Assembly: GCA_017517865.1 (NCBI GenBank) | Contig: JAFWYB010000068.1 | Location: 105,007 to 169,006 of the forward strand | DNA length: 64,000 bases | Source: Clostridia bacterium | Lineage (GTDB): Bacteria; Bacillota; Clostridia; Oscillospirales; Acutalibacteraceae | Direction of reading: 5' to 3' | Shown here: positions 15,318-23,765 of the stretch, in pieces | How the letters are laid out: each line of letters starts with the position of its first letter | Numbering within the stretch: position 1 is the stretch's first letter | The notes under the pieces: model-generated | Seen by the model: only the letters and a program-made list of their open reading frames with translations | Databases searched by the model: none | Told to the model about the DNA's origin: nothing | Position numbers and translations under genes: made by a program

Positions 15318-15719
15318 ATGAAAATCGTTAAAGTACTTATTGCAGTGGTACTTGTTGCCGCAATCGGTGTCGGCGCATTCCTTTACTTCACTGCTCCCGA
15401 GGTGCAGATTGTAGGTGAGTGGGACGGCGAATATACCGACTACGAATTCACAAAGGACGGCAAGGTAAAGGTTACCTATCTTGACACAGTAATTCCCGGC
15501 ATCAACACGCCCGTTACAGGCACCTATGAGGGTGACTATGTAATTGAAAAGGACGGCAAGGACGTAACTCTTACAATCAAGACCACAATCAACATCATCG
15601 TTGACATTCATAACGAAGAGAATTTCGAGCTTGGCTTTGAAGACGGTGAAATGGTACTTACAAGAGTTTTCAGCGACGGCAGCAAGGGCGAAAGCTACAG
15701 CTTTGAAAAGCAGAAATAA
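15318..15719 (+). CDS. Small membrane-anchored beta-rich protein (lipocalin-like / DUF5640-like)
   Basis: 133 aa. An N-terminal membrane segment (IVKVLIAVVLVAAIGVGAFL) is followed by one outward-facing beta-rich domain with the pattern VGEWDG..DYEFTKDGKVKV and repeated EGDYVIEKDGKDVTLT-type turns. Similar domains, sometimes listed as DUF5640 or lipocalin-like, occur on surface proteins of Clostridia; function unknown. AAGGAGG seven to eight bases before the ATG supports the start. Its domain matches the two repeats of the protein at 15769-16584, so the two genes look like products of duplication. Confidence 0.75.
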   Translation: MKIVKVLIAVVLVAAIGVGAFLYFTAPEVQIVGEWDGEYTDYEFTKDGKVKVTYLDTVIPGINTPVTGTYEGDYVIEKDGKDVTLTIKTTINIIVDIHNEENFELGFEDGEMVLTRVFSDGSKGESYSFEKQK

Positions 15720-15726
15720 AAAATAG

Positions 15727-15755
15727 AGGGAGTTCCTTAACTCCCTTGATTTTTT
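15727..15755 (+). terminator. Rho-independent terminator
   Basis: AGGGAGTT-cctt-AACTCCCT followed by TGATTTTTT, between the two beta-protein genes. Its T-run reaches to within 20 bp of the next start codon, so partial read-through may feed the next gene. Confidence 0.8.
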
Positions 15756-15768
15756 AAGGAGAAAAGCT

Positions 15769-16584
15769 ATGTTAAGTAAAAAAATCATTACGGTTATAAT
15801 AACTGCAGTTCTTGCTCTCGCAGTGGGTATAGGCGGCACTGTTATATTTTTCAATGCAACGGATGACGGCGATAAAAATGATAGGGACACGGAAAACACC
15901 ACAAGTGCCGAAGGTGGCAACGCCGATATAAACGACATTATTCCCGGACTGCTGCCCGATGATACCGACAGCGAAGAAACCACAGCGCCCGCAAACGAAA
16001 GTACGCCTCTCGAAGAGGCTATTCTCGGCTCGTGGCGAGACAGCGCAGATATGAGCGGCTACGATTTCTATGAGGGCGGAAAGTTTGACTGGACATACGT
16101 AAATTTAACCATCGGCGGTAAAACCATAAACGGTAAGACTTCGGGAGCCTATACCCTTGAGGGAGACACTCTCACTCTTACCTATTCAATTGTTACAGCA
16201 AGTATTACCGATGTCTATACTGTAAGCATTGTAAATAATAAACTTACTATTAAGAATAAAGAAAACGGAAATACCTTCTCATATACGCGTGTAGTTACTG
16301 CACCTTCACCTGAGGATGAGGTTTATGCCGATCCTCAGCTTGCAGGCAAGTGGCTTGACAGCAATCAGGCGTACGGCTATGAGTTCAAGGCAAACGGTGT
16401 TGTTGATATTTATCTTTTCGTCGGCAGTGTTGAGGGTTATTACACGGTGGACGGTGACACTGTCACTATCGCTTATTCATTATACGGACCTGAAATCGGC
16501 GGCACATATACTTATGCCGTAAAGGATAATATACTTACCCTTACATCGTCTGAGGGTAATGTATCCACCTATATCAAACAGTGA
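15769..16584 (+). CDS. Membrane-anchored protein with two lipocalin-like/DUF5640-like domains
   Basis: 271 aa. An N-terminal membrane segment (IITVIITAVLALAVGIGGTV) is followed by a low-complexity Asp/Thr/Glu linker (about residues 30-80) and two copies of the same beta domain, starting near LGSWRDSADMSGYDFYEGGK (about residue 85) and AGKWLDSNQAYGYEFKANG (about residue 190). Each repeat has the GxW...YxFxxxG...W/Y...GxYxxxGDTxTxxY layout seen in the single-domain protein upstream. Likely exposed on the cell surface; the ligand is unknown. AAGGAG precedes the ATG. The YbaK-type gene starts eight bases after its stop. Confidence 0.75.
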   Translation: MLSKKIITVIITAVLALAVGIGGTVIFFNATDDGDKNDRDTENTTSAEGGNADINDIIPGLLPDDTDSEETTAPANESTPLEEAILGSWRDSADMSGYDFYEGGKFDWTYVNLTIGGKTINGKTSGAYTLEGDTLTLTYSIVTASITDVYTVSIVNNKLTIKNKENGNTFSYTRVVTAPSPEDEVYADPQLAGKWLDSNQAYGYEFKANGVVDIYLFVGSVEGYYTVDGDTVTIAYSLYGPEIGGTYTYAVKDNILTLTSSEGNVSTYIKQ

Positions 16585-16592
16585 GGTAAAGT

Positions 16593-17087
16593 ATGACACA
16601 GCAGGAAAAGGTATATGCAGCTCTTGATGAGCTGGGAATTGAATATAAGGTTATTCACCACGAGGCGGTAACAACCATAGAGGATATGGATGCTATGGGT
16701 ATTTTTACCGACGGCGAGGTTTGCAAAAATCTCTTTCTGAGAAACGCCAACGGCAAGACTCATTACGTTGTTTCAATGCTCAAGGATAAGCACCCGGATA
16801 TTCAGCAGGATATAAGAGGTCAGCTCGGTTGCTCAAGACTTTCCTTCGGCTCTGACGAAAGACTTATGAAGCATCTCGGTCTTGCTCCCGGCGCGGTTTC
16901 TCCCTTCGGTATAATCAACGACGGTGACGCAGATGTAAATGTTGTTCTTGACAGCGACCTTAAAAACACAGAGGGCTATATCGGCTTTCATCCCAACGAC
17001 AACACAGCCTTCCTCTGGCTTAAGTTCAGTGACCTTATAAAGTTCATCAAATCAAGAGGAAACGATATCTATTACATAAATATATAA
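16593..17087 (+). CDS. YbaK/ProX-type aminoacyl-tRNA deacylase
   Basis: 164 aa, the full length of a single YbaK domain. Proteins of this family hydrolyse mischarged tRNA in trans, for example Ala- or Cys-tRNA(Pro). Visible family features are the start YAALDELGIEYKVIHHEAV, GEVCKNLFLRNANGKTHYV (with the conserved KNLFL lysine), LGCSRLSFGSDERL, APGAVSPFGIIND and GYIGFHPNDNTAFLWL. The C-terminal pattern is closest to the PrdX/ProXp-ala group. The stop of the upstream gene is eight bases away, so it is likely cotranscribed with the beta protein. A terminator follows directly. Confidence 0.88.
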   Translation: MTQQEKVYAALDELGIEYKVIHHEAVTTIEDMDAMGIFTDGEVCKNLFLRNANGKTHYVVSMLKDKHPDIQQDIRGQLGCSRLSFGSDERLMKHLGLAPGAVSPFGIINDGDADVNVVLDSDLKNTEGYIGFHPNDNTAFLWLKFSDLIKFIKSRGNDIYYINI

Positions 17088-17090
17088 TTG

Positions 17091-17116
17091 AAAAAGGGGC
17101 TGAAACAGCCTCTTTT
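17091..17116 (+). terminator. Rho-independent terminator of the YbaK-type gene
   Basis: AAAAGGGGCTG-aaa-CAGCCTCTTTT: a stem with one G-T pair, directly after the stop codon. Confidence 0.85.
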
Positions 17117-17133
17117 AATTATGCTGTAAGCAC

Positions 17134-17168
17134 AAAAAAGTCCGTCGGAATGTTTCCGACGGACTTTT
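17134..17168 (-). terminator. Rho-independent terminator of the M23/GtaA-like operon
   Basis: AAAAAGTCCGTCGGAA-tgt-TTCCGACGGACTTTT: a near-perfect 15-bp stem with T-runs on both strands, ten bases beyond the minus-strand stop codon. Confidence 0.9.
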
Positions 17169-17178
17169 GCTTTATTTA

Positions 17179-19101
17179 TCAGTATTTCCCGAATTTATCA
17201 AAGAGCACGGGCATCCAGAGACCTGCCTGAACGGTTCTGTGGTCAAAGCCGCTCTGCTTGGGCTCCTTTGTCTCAATCCAGTCTGAGAAGCAGTTTCTGT
17301 CCTTGGTGTCTGCAAGGTAATCGCAGATACACTTTGAGAAAAGGCTGATGTTTTCCTTGGTTTCGTCAAGGCAGGCAGCCCAGAGCATCCAGTCTGTTTT
17401 TGTAAAGGTGCGGCGGTAATCAAGGGGAGTGCCGTAAGTGTTGAGCTCAACGCGGTATTTTTCACTTTCAGCCTTATAAAGCTCCTTATCAAAGATATTG
17501 AAATCAAAGAGTATATCCCATACAAGGTTATATTTAAGGCTCCATGAATTCTTTTTATCAACGCTGAAGGGAAGAGCACCCTTACCCGTACCGCAGGCAT
17601 CAACAAGCTCTTTTGCATAGGACTTTGCAACTGCGGTGTGCTCATCTAGATTGCCTAAAAGCTCACTGATACGGCCGAAGGCGGCAAGACCCATAACAGA
17701 CTTGATTGCAAGGTTTACGTTTTTCTTGCTGTGACCTGCAAAGTCGTCGGTACAAAGCTGATTGTCAAGAATAATACCCTTGTTTTTGAGGTAATCAGCC
17801 CATTTTCTGAGTATGGGAAGATTTTCTTCGAGAAAAGCCTTATCGTCTGAAACCCTGTAGTATGCGTATGAAAGAAGAAGCATATTGCCGCATTCCTCAA
17901 CGGGCATCTGGAACTGAGGCAAATACATACCGAACCTGTTGCTCTTATATACCTTTCTGTATGTATATGAGTGAGGAAGAAGATGGTTGTGCACGTTAAG
18001 GGCATAAACCTGTCCGTTTGCAATGGGATATCTGCCTATATCATGGGGAGCAAAATCGGCTGTCCATAAGGGCATATTTGCAAATTCGATAATACCCACA
18101 AGCATAGCCTTTACAAGCTCAGGGGTGTAAATAAGAAACATAGGCATAGCGGGGTAGGAAACGTCAACGGTGTTTATACAGCCGTTTGAGTGACATTCCT
18201 TTGACATATAAAGAAGCTGACCCTTGCCGTTTCTTACAAGCTTGTGAGCGGCAAGCACCTGCCTTGCGGCTGCACAGAGAATATTCTGATAATCGGCCCC
18301 GAACTTTGCACTGTCCTCAAGGATGACGCTTTCCTGCTTTTCAAGCTCGGCAAGTATTTCAGCTCTGTTGTCAAGACAGTATTTCATACCCTCGTCGATG
18401 CTCTTGAATTTTTCCGTCCATAAGCCCTTGAGCTTTTCACCGAAATATTCTATTGAGTAAACGTCGTCATAACCGATTACCGTTGTAAATGAAAGATTAT
18501 CACTGCAGAGCGCACCACTCTTTGCTTCTATGCCCTGCTTGCATACTGAGCACTCACCGCCCATAAAGGCGTAATAGCCCCAGTCGGGAGCGAAGGTATC
18601 GCCCGAATCTCTGAGCGGGGTCTGGTTTGTACAACCCATTTTTACAAAGCGTCTGCCCTCAAAAATGTCGGTATATTTAGTAATCTGCTTTTTCTTTTTG
18701 CTATAGCAAAGCTCGTCGAAAGCGGTGAACTTAACCTCTATAGAATGCTCATTGCCGTCAAGCACGGTAACCTCAGTATCAAAGAAGGATACGGGCAGGC
18801 TGAAAAGCTGTAAATCCTTAAAGGTAAAGGGGGAGTAGGTGCTCAGTGTGAGTCTTATCTTGTTGTTTTCAAAGGTGTAAACACTTACGTAGGGCCTGAT
18901 TTTTGCAGATACCTGGTATATTACCTTTCCCTTGCCTGCGCCGAGAAAACAGTAATCCTCACCGTCAACGCTTACGGTGCCTTCAATTCTTTTTCTGATA
19001 CCGCACCAGAGATAGGTGTCGTCTGCATTGAGCCGATCGGCTCTTGACCATATACTGAAGTGGGGGTCGATAGTAGCTACGGGATAAGCCGGAAGTTTCA
19101 T
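17179..19101 (-). CDS. GtaA/DUF4965-like protein (putative glycoside hydrolase-like enzyme)
   Basis: 640 aa, no signal peptide. The middle region is typical of the family annotated as glutaminase A or DUF4965: QVLAAHKLVRNGKGQLLYMS, then SYPAMPMFLIYTPELVKAML and WTADFAPHDIGRYPIANGQ, followed by an alpha/alpha-barrel-like C-terminal half (DUF1793-like). The N-terminal beta part (about residues 1-200) corresponds to DUF5127. The name comes from a fungal glutaminase; in bacteria the fold is more like that of glycoside hydrolases and the substrate is not established. AAAGGAG precedes the ATG. It lies 16 bp after the M23 gene and shares its promoter, which hints at a cell-wall or saccharide substrate. 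Confidence 0.75.
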   Translation of the reverse strand: MKLPAYPVATIDPHFSIWSRADRLNADDTYLWCGIRKRIEGTVSVDGEDYCFLGAGKGKVIYQVSAKIRPYVSVYTFENNKIRLTLSTYSPFTFKDLQLFSLPVSFFDTEVTVLDGNEHSIEVKFTAFDELCYSKKKKQITKYTDIFEGRRFVKMGCTNQTPLRDSGDTFAPDWGYYAFMGGECSVCKQGIEAKSGALCSDNLSFTTVIGYDDVYSIEYFGEKLKGLWTEKFKSIDEGMKYCLDNRAEILAELEKQESVILEDSAKFGADYQNILCAAARQVLAAHKLVRNGKGQLLYMSKECHSNGCINTVDVSYPAMPMFLIYTPELVKAMLVGIIEFANMPLWTADFAPHDIGRYPIANGQVYALNVHNHLLPHSYTYRKVYKSNRFGMYLPQFQMPVEECGNMLLLSYAYYRVSDDKAFLEENLPILRKWADYLKNKGIILDNQLCTDDFAGHSKKNVNLAIKSVMGLAAFGRISELLGNLDEHTAVAKSYAKELVDACGTGKGALPFSVDKKNSWSLKYNLVWDILFDFNIFDKELYKAESEKYRVELNTYGTPLDYRRTFTKTDWMLWAACLDETKENISLFSKCICDYLADTKDRNCFSDWIETKEPKQSGFDHRTVQAGLWMPVLFDKFGKY

Positions 19102-19117
19102 AGGTATATCTCCTTTT

Positions 19118-21148
19118 TTAATTTCTTACATATTTTAGCGGGTTGGTGGTTGAGCCGTTGACGATAACCTCAAAGTGAAGATGAGGACCCGTAGAGTTAC
19201 CGGTATTGCCTATACGTCCGATCTGCTGACCCTTTGAAACGTGCTGACCGACGTAAACGGTCAGTGAGCCGGGCTGCATATGAGCGTATCTTGTCTTGAT
19301 GCCGTTGCCGTGGTTTATGAGTATCATATGACCGTAGCCGCGGTAGCCCTTATCCACTCTTTCAACGGTACCCGAGGCTGCTGCAACAACGGGTACACCC
19401 GTGGAGCCCTTACCGCCGATTACAATGTCAATACCGCTGTGCCATGAGGACCAGCCGGAAATGCTGTAATCTCTGTAGCCGTAATATGACGAGATGTGAT
19501 ATGCGCCTCTTGTGGGCCATGTCCAACCGGATGAGGAGGACGAGCCGCTTGAGTAGGTCTTGGTGCCTATAAGAATAATTTTATCTGTGGGCTTTCTTAT
19601 CGTCTTTTCGGAAACAACGGTGGTGTAAGACGCAACACCGTCAATATATGTGATAAGCTCGGTTATTTCCTTTGTACCGTTTCTGCCCTCTTGAGAGGTC
19701 TTTTTTGTACCCTTGGCAAGAGAGGAGCTGTTTCTCTCAACTGTCTGGAAGGGTATTTCTTCCGTTCTGACGTTTGTTTTCATAACCTTTACCCGTACGT
19801 AATTTTCCTGCCGTGAAACCAGCAGTCTGATTTGCTTGGGCTTCTCGGACTCAGCGGGTGCGGTCTGGGAACCATCCTCAGATTCGGCTTCCTGCTCCTC
19901 CTGAGAAGCTGATGTCAGTGAAGCCTCAAGTGCCTCAAGGTCAACGTCAGGGTTAAGAGCTTGAAGCTGACTGAGAGTAAGGCCGTATTTAAGCCGTACG
20001 CTCTTTACGGTATCACCCTCACCGAAGGTGTGATAAACCGCTTCCTGCTTCGGGTTTGAAAGCATATCGCGAAGAGCAGAGGTATCCCATATAAGCTCAC
20101 TGTTTTCGGGATAAAGACCTGAAACGTAGTCAATTTCTTCAACGAAGGCAACCGTTGCTTCTTCTTCAACCTGCTTTTTATAGGGCTCCAGCAGAGCCTC
20201 GAAAACGGTAATAGCGTCAGATTCGTGCTTTACCGCACAAAGGAATTCGCCGTCAATATAAATACCGCAGGCTCTTGTGTAGCTTATATCTGAGGTTTCA
20301 ATAATTTTTTCGCTTATCATAGCGGAATTGCTGAGCTCGTTTACACCGACCCTTGCCATTTTGTAAACGGGCATAACCGAAAGCGTGCTCAGAGTAGCGG
20401 AATCGCTGTCGGCGGTTTTAATAAGTGAAGTTGCTCTGGCCTTACCGTCTTCAAAAACCTCTTTGCTTTCAACATAGCCGAGCTCAGTGCCGTTATATAT
20501 AACCTGCAAAGCAAAAATATCCGTTCTGTTTTCAAGGTACACATTTACTGCTGCAGCGATCATAATAAGCGGAAGTGCAAGGTTTACTGCAGTTTTGAGA
20601 AGTCTTTTTCCGCTGAACAGAAGGCTTAAAACGGCTCTTAAAGCAGGAGCTTTTTTAGGAGTACCCTTTTTTGTCTGCTCCTTTGCTTTTTCAAGAGCAA
20701 GAGCTTTTATTTTAGCTGCAAAGGATGCGGGCGCTTTTTTTATAAGACTGAAAACGTCTTTTCTTACGGTGTTTATTATCTTTACTGCAACACGGAAGGG
20801 GAACAGTATAAAGGGCTTGAGCTTGCTGAAAAAAAGCCTGAAAACTGCTATGGTGCTGTCGCCCGTAAGGAAGATTATATTTATAACAGCGGGCATAAAT
20901 CCTTTTAGAAGCTTAAAAAGCAGCTCTTTGCCAGAAGGCTTCAGGGTGCGTGAAAGCTGAGGCTCCTTACGGTTGGCGGAAGCAGTTTCCGTCTGCTCTT
21001 CATTTTCCTCTGTCGGTATTATAATTTCATAGTCCTCAGATTCGCTGAAGGGCGCATATACGGTATCGTCCTCATAATAAGTATCGTTAGCATTGAAAGA
21101 AGCGGTTGCGTCAGCCTCTTTACTGCTTTGAGAATATTTTTCTTCCAC
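19118..21148 (-). CDS. Membrane-anchored M23 metallopeptidase with LysM and G5 domains
   Basis: 676 aa. A hydrophilic N-terminus (about 75 residues) is followed by hydrophobic segments near residues 80-105 and 185-207; the later part should be outside. A LysM-like peptidoglycan-binding module starts near residue 369 (YHTFGEGDTVKSVRLKYGLT). A G5-like domain follows (VKVMKTNVRTEEIPFQTVER ... ITYIDGVASYTTVVSEKTIR). The C-terminal peptidase M23 domain keeps the zinc ligands HSGID (near 568) and HLHFE (near 658). Expected role: cleavage of peptidoglycan crosslinks during growth or division, or a spore-stage function as in related Clostridia. First gene of the operon with the GtaA-like gene; promoter at 21192-21220. 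Confidence 0.9.
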   Translation of the reverse strand: MEEKYSQSSKEADATASFNANDTYYEDDTVYAPFSESEDYEIIIPTEENEEQTETASANRKEPQLSRTLKPSGKELLFKLLKGFMPAVINIIFLTGDSTIAVFRLFFSKLKPFILFPFRVAVKIINTVRKDVFSLIKKAPASFAAKIKALALEKAKEQTKKGTPKKAPALRAVLSLLFSGKRLLKTAVNLALPLIMIAAAVNVYLENRTDIFALQVIYNGTELGYVESKEVFEDGKARATSLIKTADSDSATLSTLSVMPVYKMARVGVNELSNSAMISEKIIETSDISYTRACGIYIDGEFLCAVKHESDAITVFEALLEPYKKQVEEEATVAFVEEIDYVSGLYPENSELIWDTSALRDMLSNPKQEAVYHTFGEGDTVKSVRLKYGLTLSQLQALNPDVDLEALEASLTSASQEEQEAESEDGSQTAPAESEKPKQIRLLVSRQENYVRVKVMKTNVRTEEIPFQTVERNSSSLAKGTKKTSQEGRNGTKEITELITYIDGVASYTTVVSEKTIRKPTDKIILIGTKTYSSGSSSSSGWTWPTRGAYHISSYYGYRDYSISGWSSWHSGIDIVIGGKGSTGVPVVAAASGTVERVDKGYRGYGHMILINHGNGIKTRYAHMQPGSLTVYVGQHVSKGQQIGRIGNTGNSTGPHLHFEVIVNGSTTNPLKYVRN

Positions 21149-21191
21149 ATTTTCACCTGCCTTTTCTGTTTTCTCTCGGAAACAGTTAAAT

Positions 21192-21220
21192 ATTATAGCA
21201 TAAAAGAATTATCTTTGCAA
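21192..21220 (-). promoter_or_regulatory. Predicted sigma-A promoter of the M23 gene
   Basis: Minus strand TTGCAA (21220-21215), 17-bp spacer, perfect TATAAT (21197-21192). It begins immediately after the luxS stop codon. Confidence 0.65.
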
Positions 21221-21685
21221 TTATTTTGTGGGATAAGTGAGCATTTCTTCATTCCAGCCCTCTAACACTTCACACATAAGAGCGCTTTCTTTTCTTGCAC
21301 CGAAAAGGTCGTGGTCAAGATAGTTGCCGCATTCTTCAGGCGATACTCCCGGAACCTCACCTTCAAAATCTGCACAGAAGCGAAGAGCCTTTTTCGTAAG
21401 CTCAACGGCATCTGCTTTTGAAAGAGTATCCGTTGTGATGAAATAAAAGCCGGTTCTGCAGCCCATAGGTCCGAAGTAGATGATTTTGTCTGAAACATCG
21501 CTGTTTCTTACGTAGGTAGCAAAAAGGTGCTCAAGGGTATGAATCGCACCGTTTTCCATAACGCTTTCAAGGTTGGGTCTGCGGAATCTTATATCATAGG
21601 TGACGGCATTTGCGTCAACTCTTGAAAGATACATACCCTTGGGTAAAATTGTGTGATCTATTGTGAAGCTTGCTATTTTTTTCAT
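21221..21685 (-). CDS. luxS: S-ribosylhomocysteine lyase (autoinducer-2 synthase)
   Basis: Cleaves S-ribosylhomocysteine to homocysteine and DPD, the precursor of autoinducer-2, in the activated methyl cycle. 154 aa, the normal length. Metal ligands are visible in AIHTLEHLFATYVRN (HxxEH near residue 54) and the later cysteine in the C-terminal half (PEECGNYLDHDL region). FGPMGCRTGFYF carries the catalytic cysteine near residue 84. AAAGGA precedes the ATG. It lies 14 bp after recG on the same strand. No pfs (nucleosidase) gene is in the window. Confidence 0.95.
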   Translation of the reverse strand: MKKIASFTIDHTILPKGMYLSRVDANAVTYDIRFRRPNLESVMENGAIHTLEHLFATYVRNSDVSDKIIYFGPMGCRTGFYFITTDTLSKADAVELTKKALRFCADFEGEVPGVSPEECGNYLDHDLFGARKESALMCEVLEGWNEEMLTYPTK

Positions 21686-21699
21686 AATAATATTCCTTT

Positions 21700-23736
21700 C
21701 TAATTAAAAGATAAGCTTTTTTCACTGCTGAAAAGTCTGTCAACTGCCGCCGCAAGACTCTTGTGACACTCCAACGAAAGAGTGGGGTCTGCCGCGAGAA
21801 TCATATCGCAGGCTTTTTTGGACTGCCTTACCGTTGGCATATCCGTCGTAAGGTCGGCAATTTTAAGGTCGGGCAATCCGTGCTGACGTGCACCGAAGAA
21901 ATCTCCGGGGCCCCGGATTTTAAGGTCCTCATCTGCAATAAGAAAGCCGTCGTTGGTGCGGCACATAATACCCAGCCTTTTACGGGTTTCCTCACCGCTG
22001 CCGTCGCTTATGAGAATGCAGTAGGATTTTTCCCTGCCTCTTCCCACTCTGCCGCGAAGCTGATGAAGCTGAGAAAGTCCGAAGCGGTCAGCATCCTCAA
22101 TTACCATAATTACGGAATTGGGAACGTCAACACCGACCTCAATAACCGTTGTTGAAATAAGAAGCTGAATTTCGCCCGAAAGGAAGTCGGCCATAACTCT
22201 TTCTTTATCCTTAGGTTTCATTTTTCCGTGAAGAAGTCCTACTCTGTAATCGGAGAATTCATTCTCTGAAAGGCTTTCGCAGTAATCGGTTACATTCGTT
22301 ATATCACTGTCGGGGTTATCCTCAACCGCAGGACAGACAATATATGCCTGCAGACCGGAATCAAGGTGTTTTTTTATAAAGCTGTAAATTCTTGGTCGGT
22401 ATGAGGTGCCAACACAGTAGGTATCGGTTTTCTGCCTGCCCTTGGGCCGCTCATCTATAACCGTAAGGTCGAGGTCACCGTAAATAATAAGTGAAAGAGT
22501 TCTCGGTATAGGCGTTGCACTCATAACAAGTGTGTGCGGATTTGCACCTTTGAAAATGAGCTTTCCTCTTTGAGCAACACCGAAGCGGTGCTGTTCATCG
22601 GTAATTACAAGACCGAGGTTTGAAAATTCAACGTCATCGCTTAAAAGAGCGTGAGTGCCCACTATGATATGGACTTCTCCGTTTCTGAGCCTTTCCTTGA
22701 TTTCTCTTTTTTTCTTAGCCGTAACCGAGCCTGTAAGAAACTCAACGGTTATACCTTTTTCACCGAGCATATTGCAAAGAGTGTTGTAGTGCTGCTTTGC
22801 AAGAATTTCCGTCGGAGCCATAAAAGCACTTTGCAGACCGTTTTTTGCACTCACATAAAGCAGACAGGCGGCAACTGCGGTTTTACCGCTGCCGACGTCA
22901 CCCTGAATCAGTCTGTTCATAGGCTTGCCCGATTTCATATCTGAAAGGGAGTCGGCTATTGCTCTTTTCTGTGCAGACGTAAGCTCAAAGGGCAGCAGAC
23001 TCATAAATTCCTCCGAGTAATCCTTTTTTATGATATGCTCGGTATGCTTTTCGTTACTGCTTCTGAGCCTTTTCATACCGATCTGAAGGATAAGAAGCTC
23101 TTCAAAGGCAAGGCGTCTTTTAGCAATTTCAAGGTCGTGGGGATTTTCGGGGAAATGGATGTTTTTTACGGCAAACTGACCGTGGCAAAGCTTAAAGCCC
23201 TGCCTTATCTTATCGGGTATTATATCCGGTATATTTCTTGAAAGGTAAAGGTTTACCGCCTGATGCATAATTCTTTCGGTCATTCTCGACGTAAGCGAAG
23301 CAGTCTGATGATAAATCGGGCGCATTGCCACGCCTTCATCGGCACTTTCAACTATGGGGTTTGAAATTTCAAGACTGCCCCTTGAAGCGGTGACCTTGCC
23401 GTAAAAAATATATTCCTTACCCGTTTCAAGGCTTTCCGCAAGATATGAATTATTGAATATGGTTATATTTACTCCGTTTACACCGTCGGTCACCATTGTC
23501 TTGTAAACAGTCATATTTTTTCTTATCAGATGCTTTATAGGGTCATAGCCTACAACGGCACTGAAGCAGCACACCGTGTCGGGTACTATTTCGCTTATCG
23601 GTGTAAGTGATGAAAAATCAAGATAGGTGCGGGGGTAAAAACGGACAGCATCATAAAGAGTGAATATGCCCATACGGTTAAGAAGTTGAGCTCTTTTTTC
23701 ACCCACGCCCTTTATAAATTTTACGGGTGTATCCAT
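21700..23736 (-). CDS. recG: ATP-dependent DNA helicase RecG
   Basis: Branch-migration helicase that rewinds stalled forks and Holliday junctions. 678 aa, normal length. An N-terminal wedge/OB region is followed by two helicase lobes: Walker A QGDVGSGKTAVAAC, motif II as DEQHRFGV (the RecG-type DEQH), motif III VMSATPIPRTL, and motif VI QLHQLRGRVGRG. The start at 23736 (MDTPVKFIKGVG) has GGGAGG five bases upstream; an in-frame ATG 16 codons earlier lacks one. It follows the solute-binding protein gene and precedes luxS in a run of closely spaced minus-strand genes. Confidence 0.95.
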   Translation of the reverse strand: MDTPVKFIKGVGEKRAQLLNRMGIFTLYDAVRFYPRTYLDFSSLTPISEIVPDTVCCFSAVVGYDPIKHLIRKNMTVYKTMVTDGVNGVNITIFNNSYLAESLETGKEYIFYGKVTASRGSLEISNPIVESADEGVAMRPIYHQTASLTSRMTERIMHQAVNLYLSRNIPDIIPDKIRQGFKLCHGQFAVKNIHFPENPHDLEIAKRRLAFEELLILQIGMKRLRSSNEKHTEHIIKKDYSEEFMSLLPFELTSAQKRAIADSLSDMKSGKPMNRLIQGDVGSGKTAVAACLLYVSAKNGLQSAFMAPTEILAKQHYNTLCNMLGEKGITVEFLTGSVTAKKKREIKERLRNGEVHIIVGTHALLSDDVEFSNLGLVITDEQHRFGVAQRGKLIFKGANPHTLVMSATPIPRTLSLIIYGDLDLTVIDERPKGRQKTDTYCVGTSYRPRIYSFIKKHLDSGLQAYIVCPAVEDNPDSDITNVTDYCESLSENEFSDYRVGLLHGKMKPKDKERVMADFLSGEIQLLISTTVIEVGVDVPNSVIMVIEDADRFGLSQLHQLRGRVGRGREKSYCILISDGSGEETRKRLGIMCRTNDGFLIADEDLKIRGPGDFFGARQHGLPDLKIADLTTDMPTVRQSKKACDMILAADPTLSLECHKSLAAAVDRLFSSEKSLSFN

Positions 23737-23765
23737 TTTAACCTCCCTTGAGTGATGAGTTGAAA

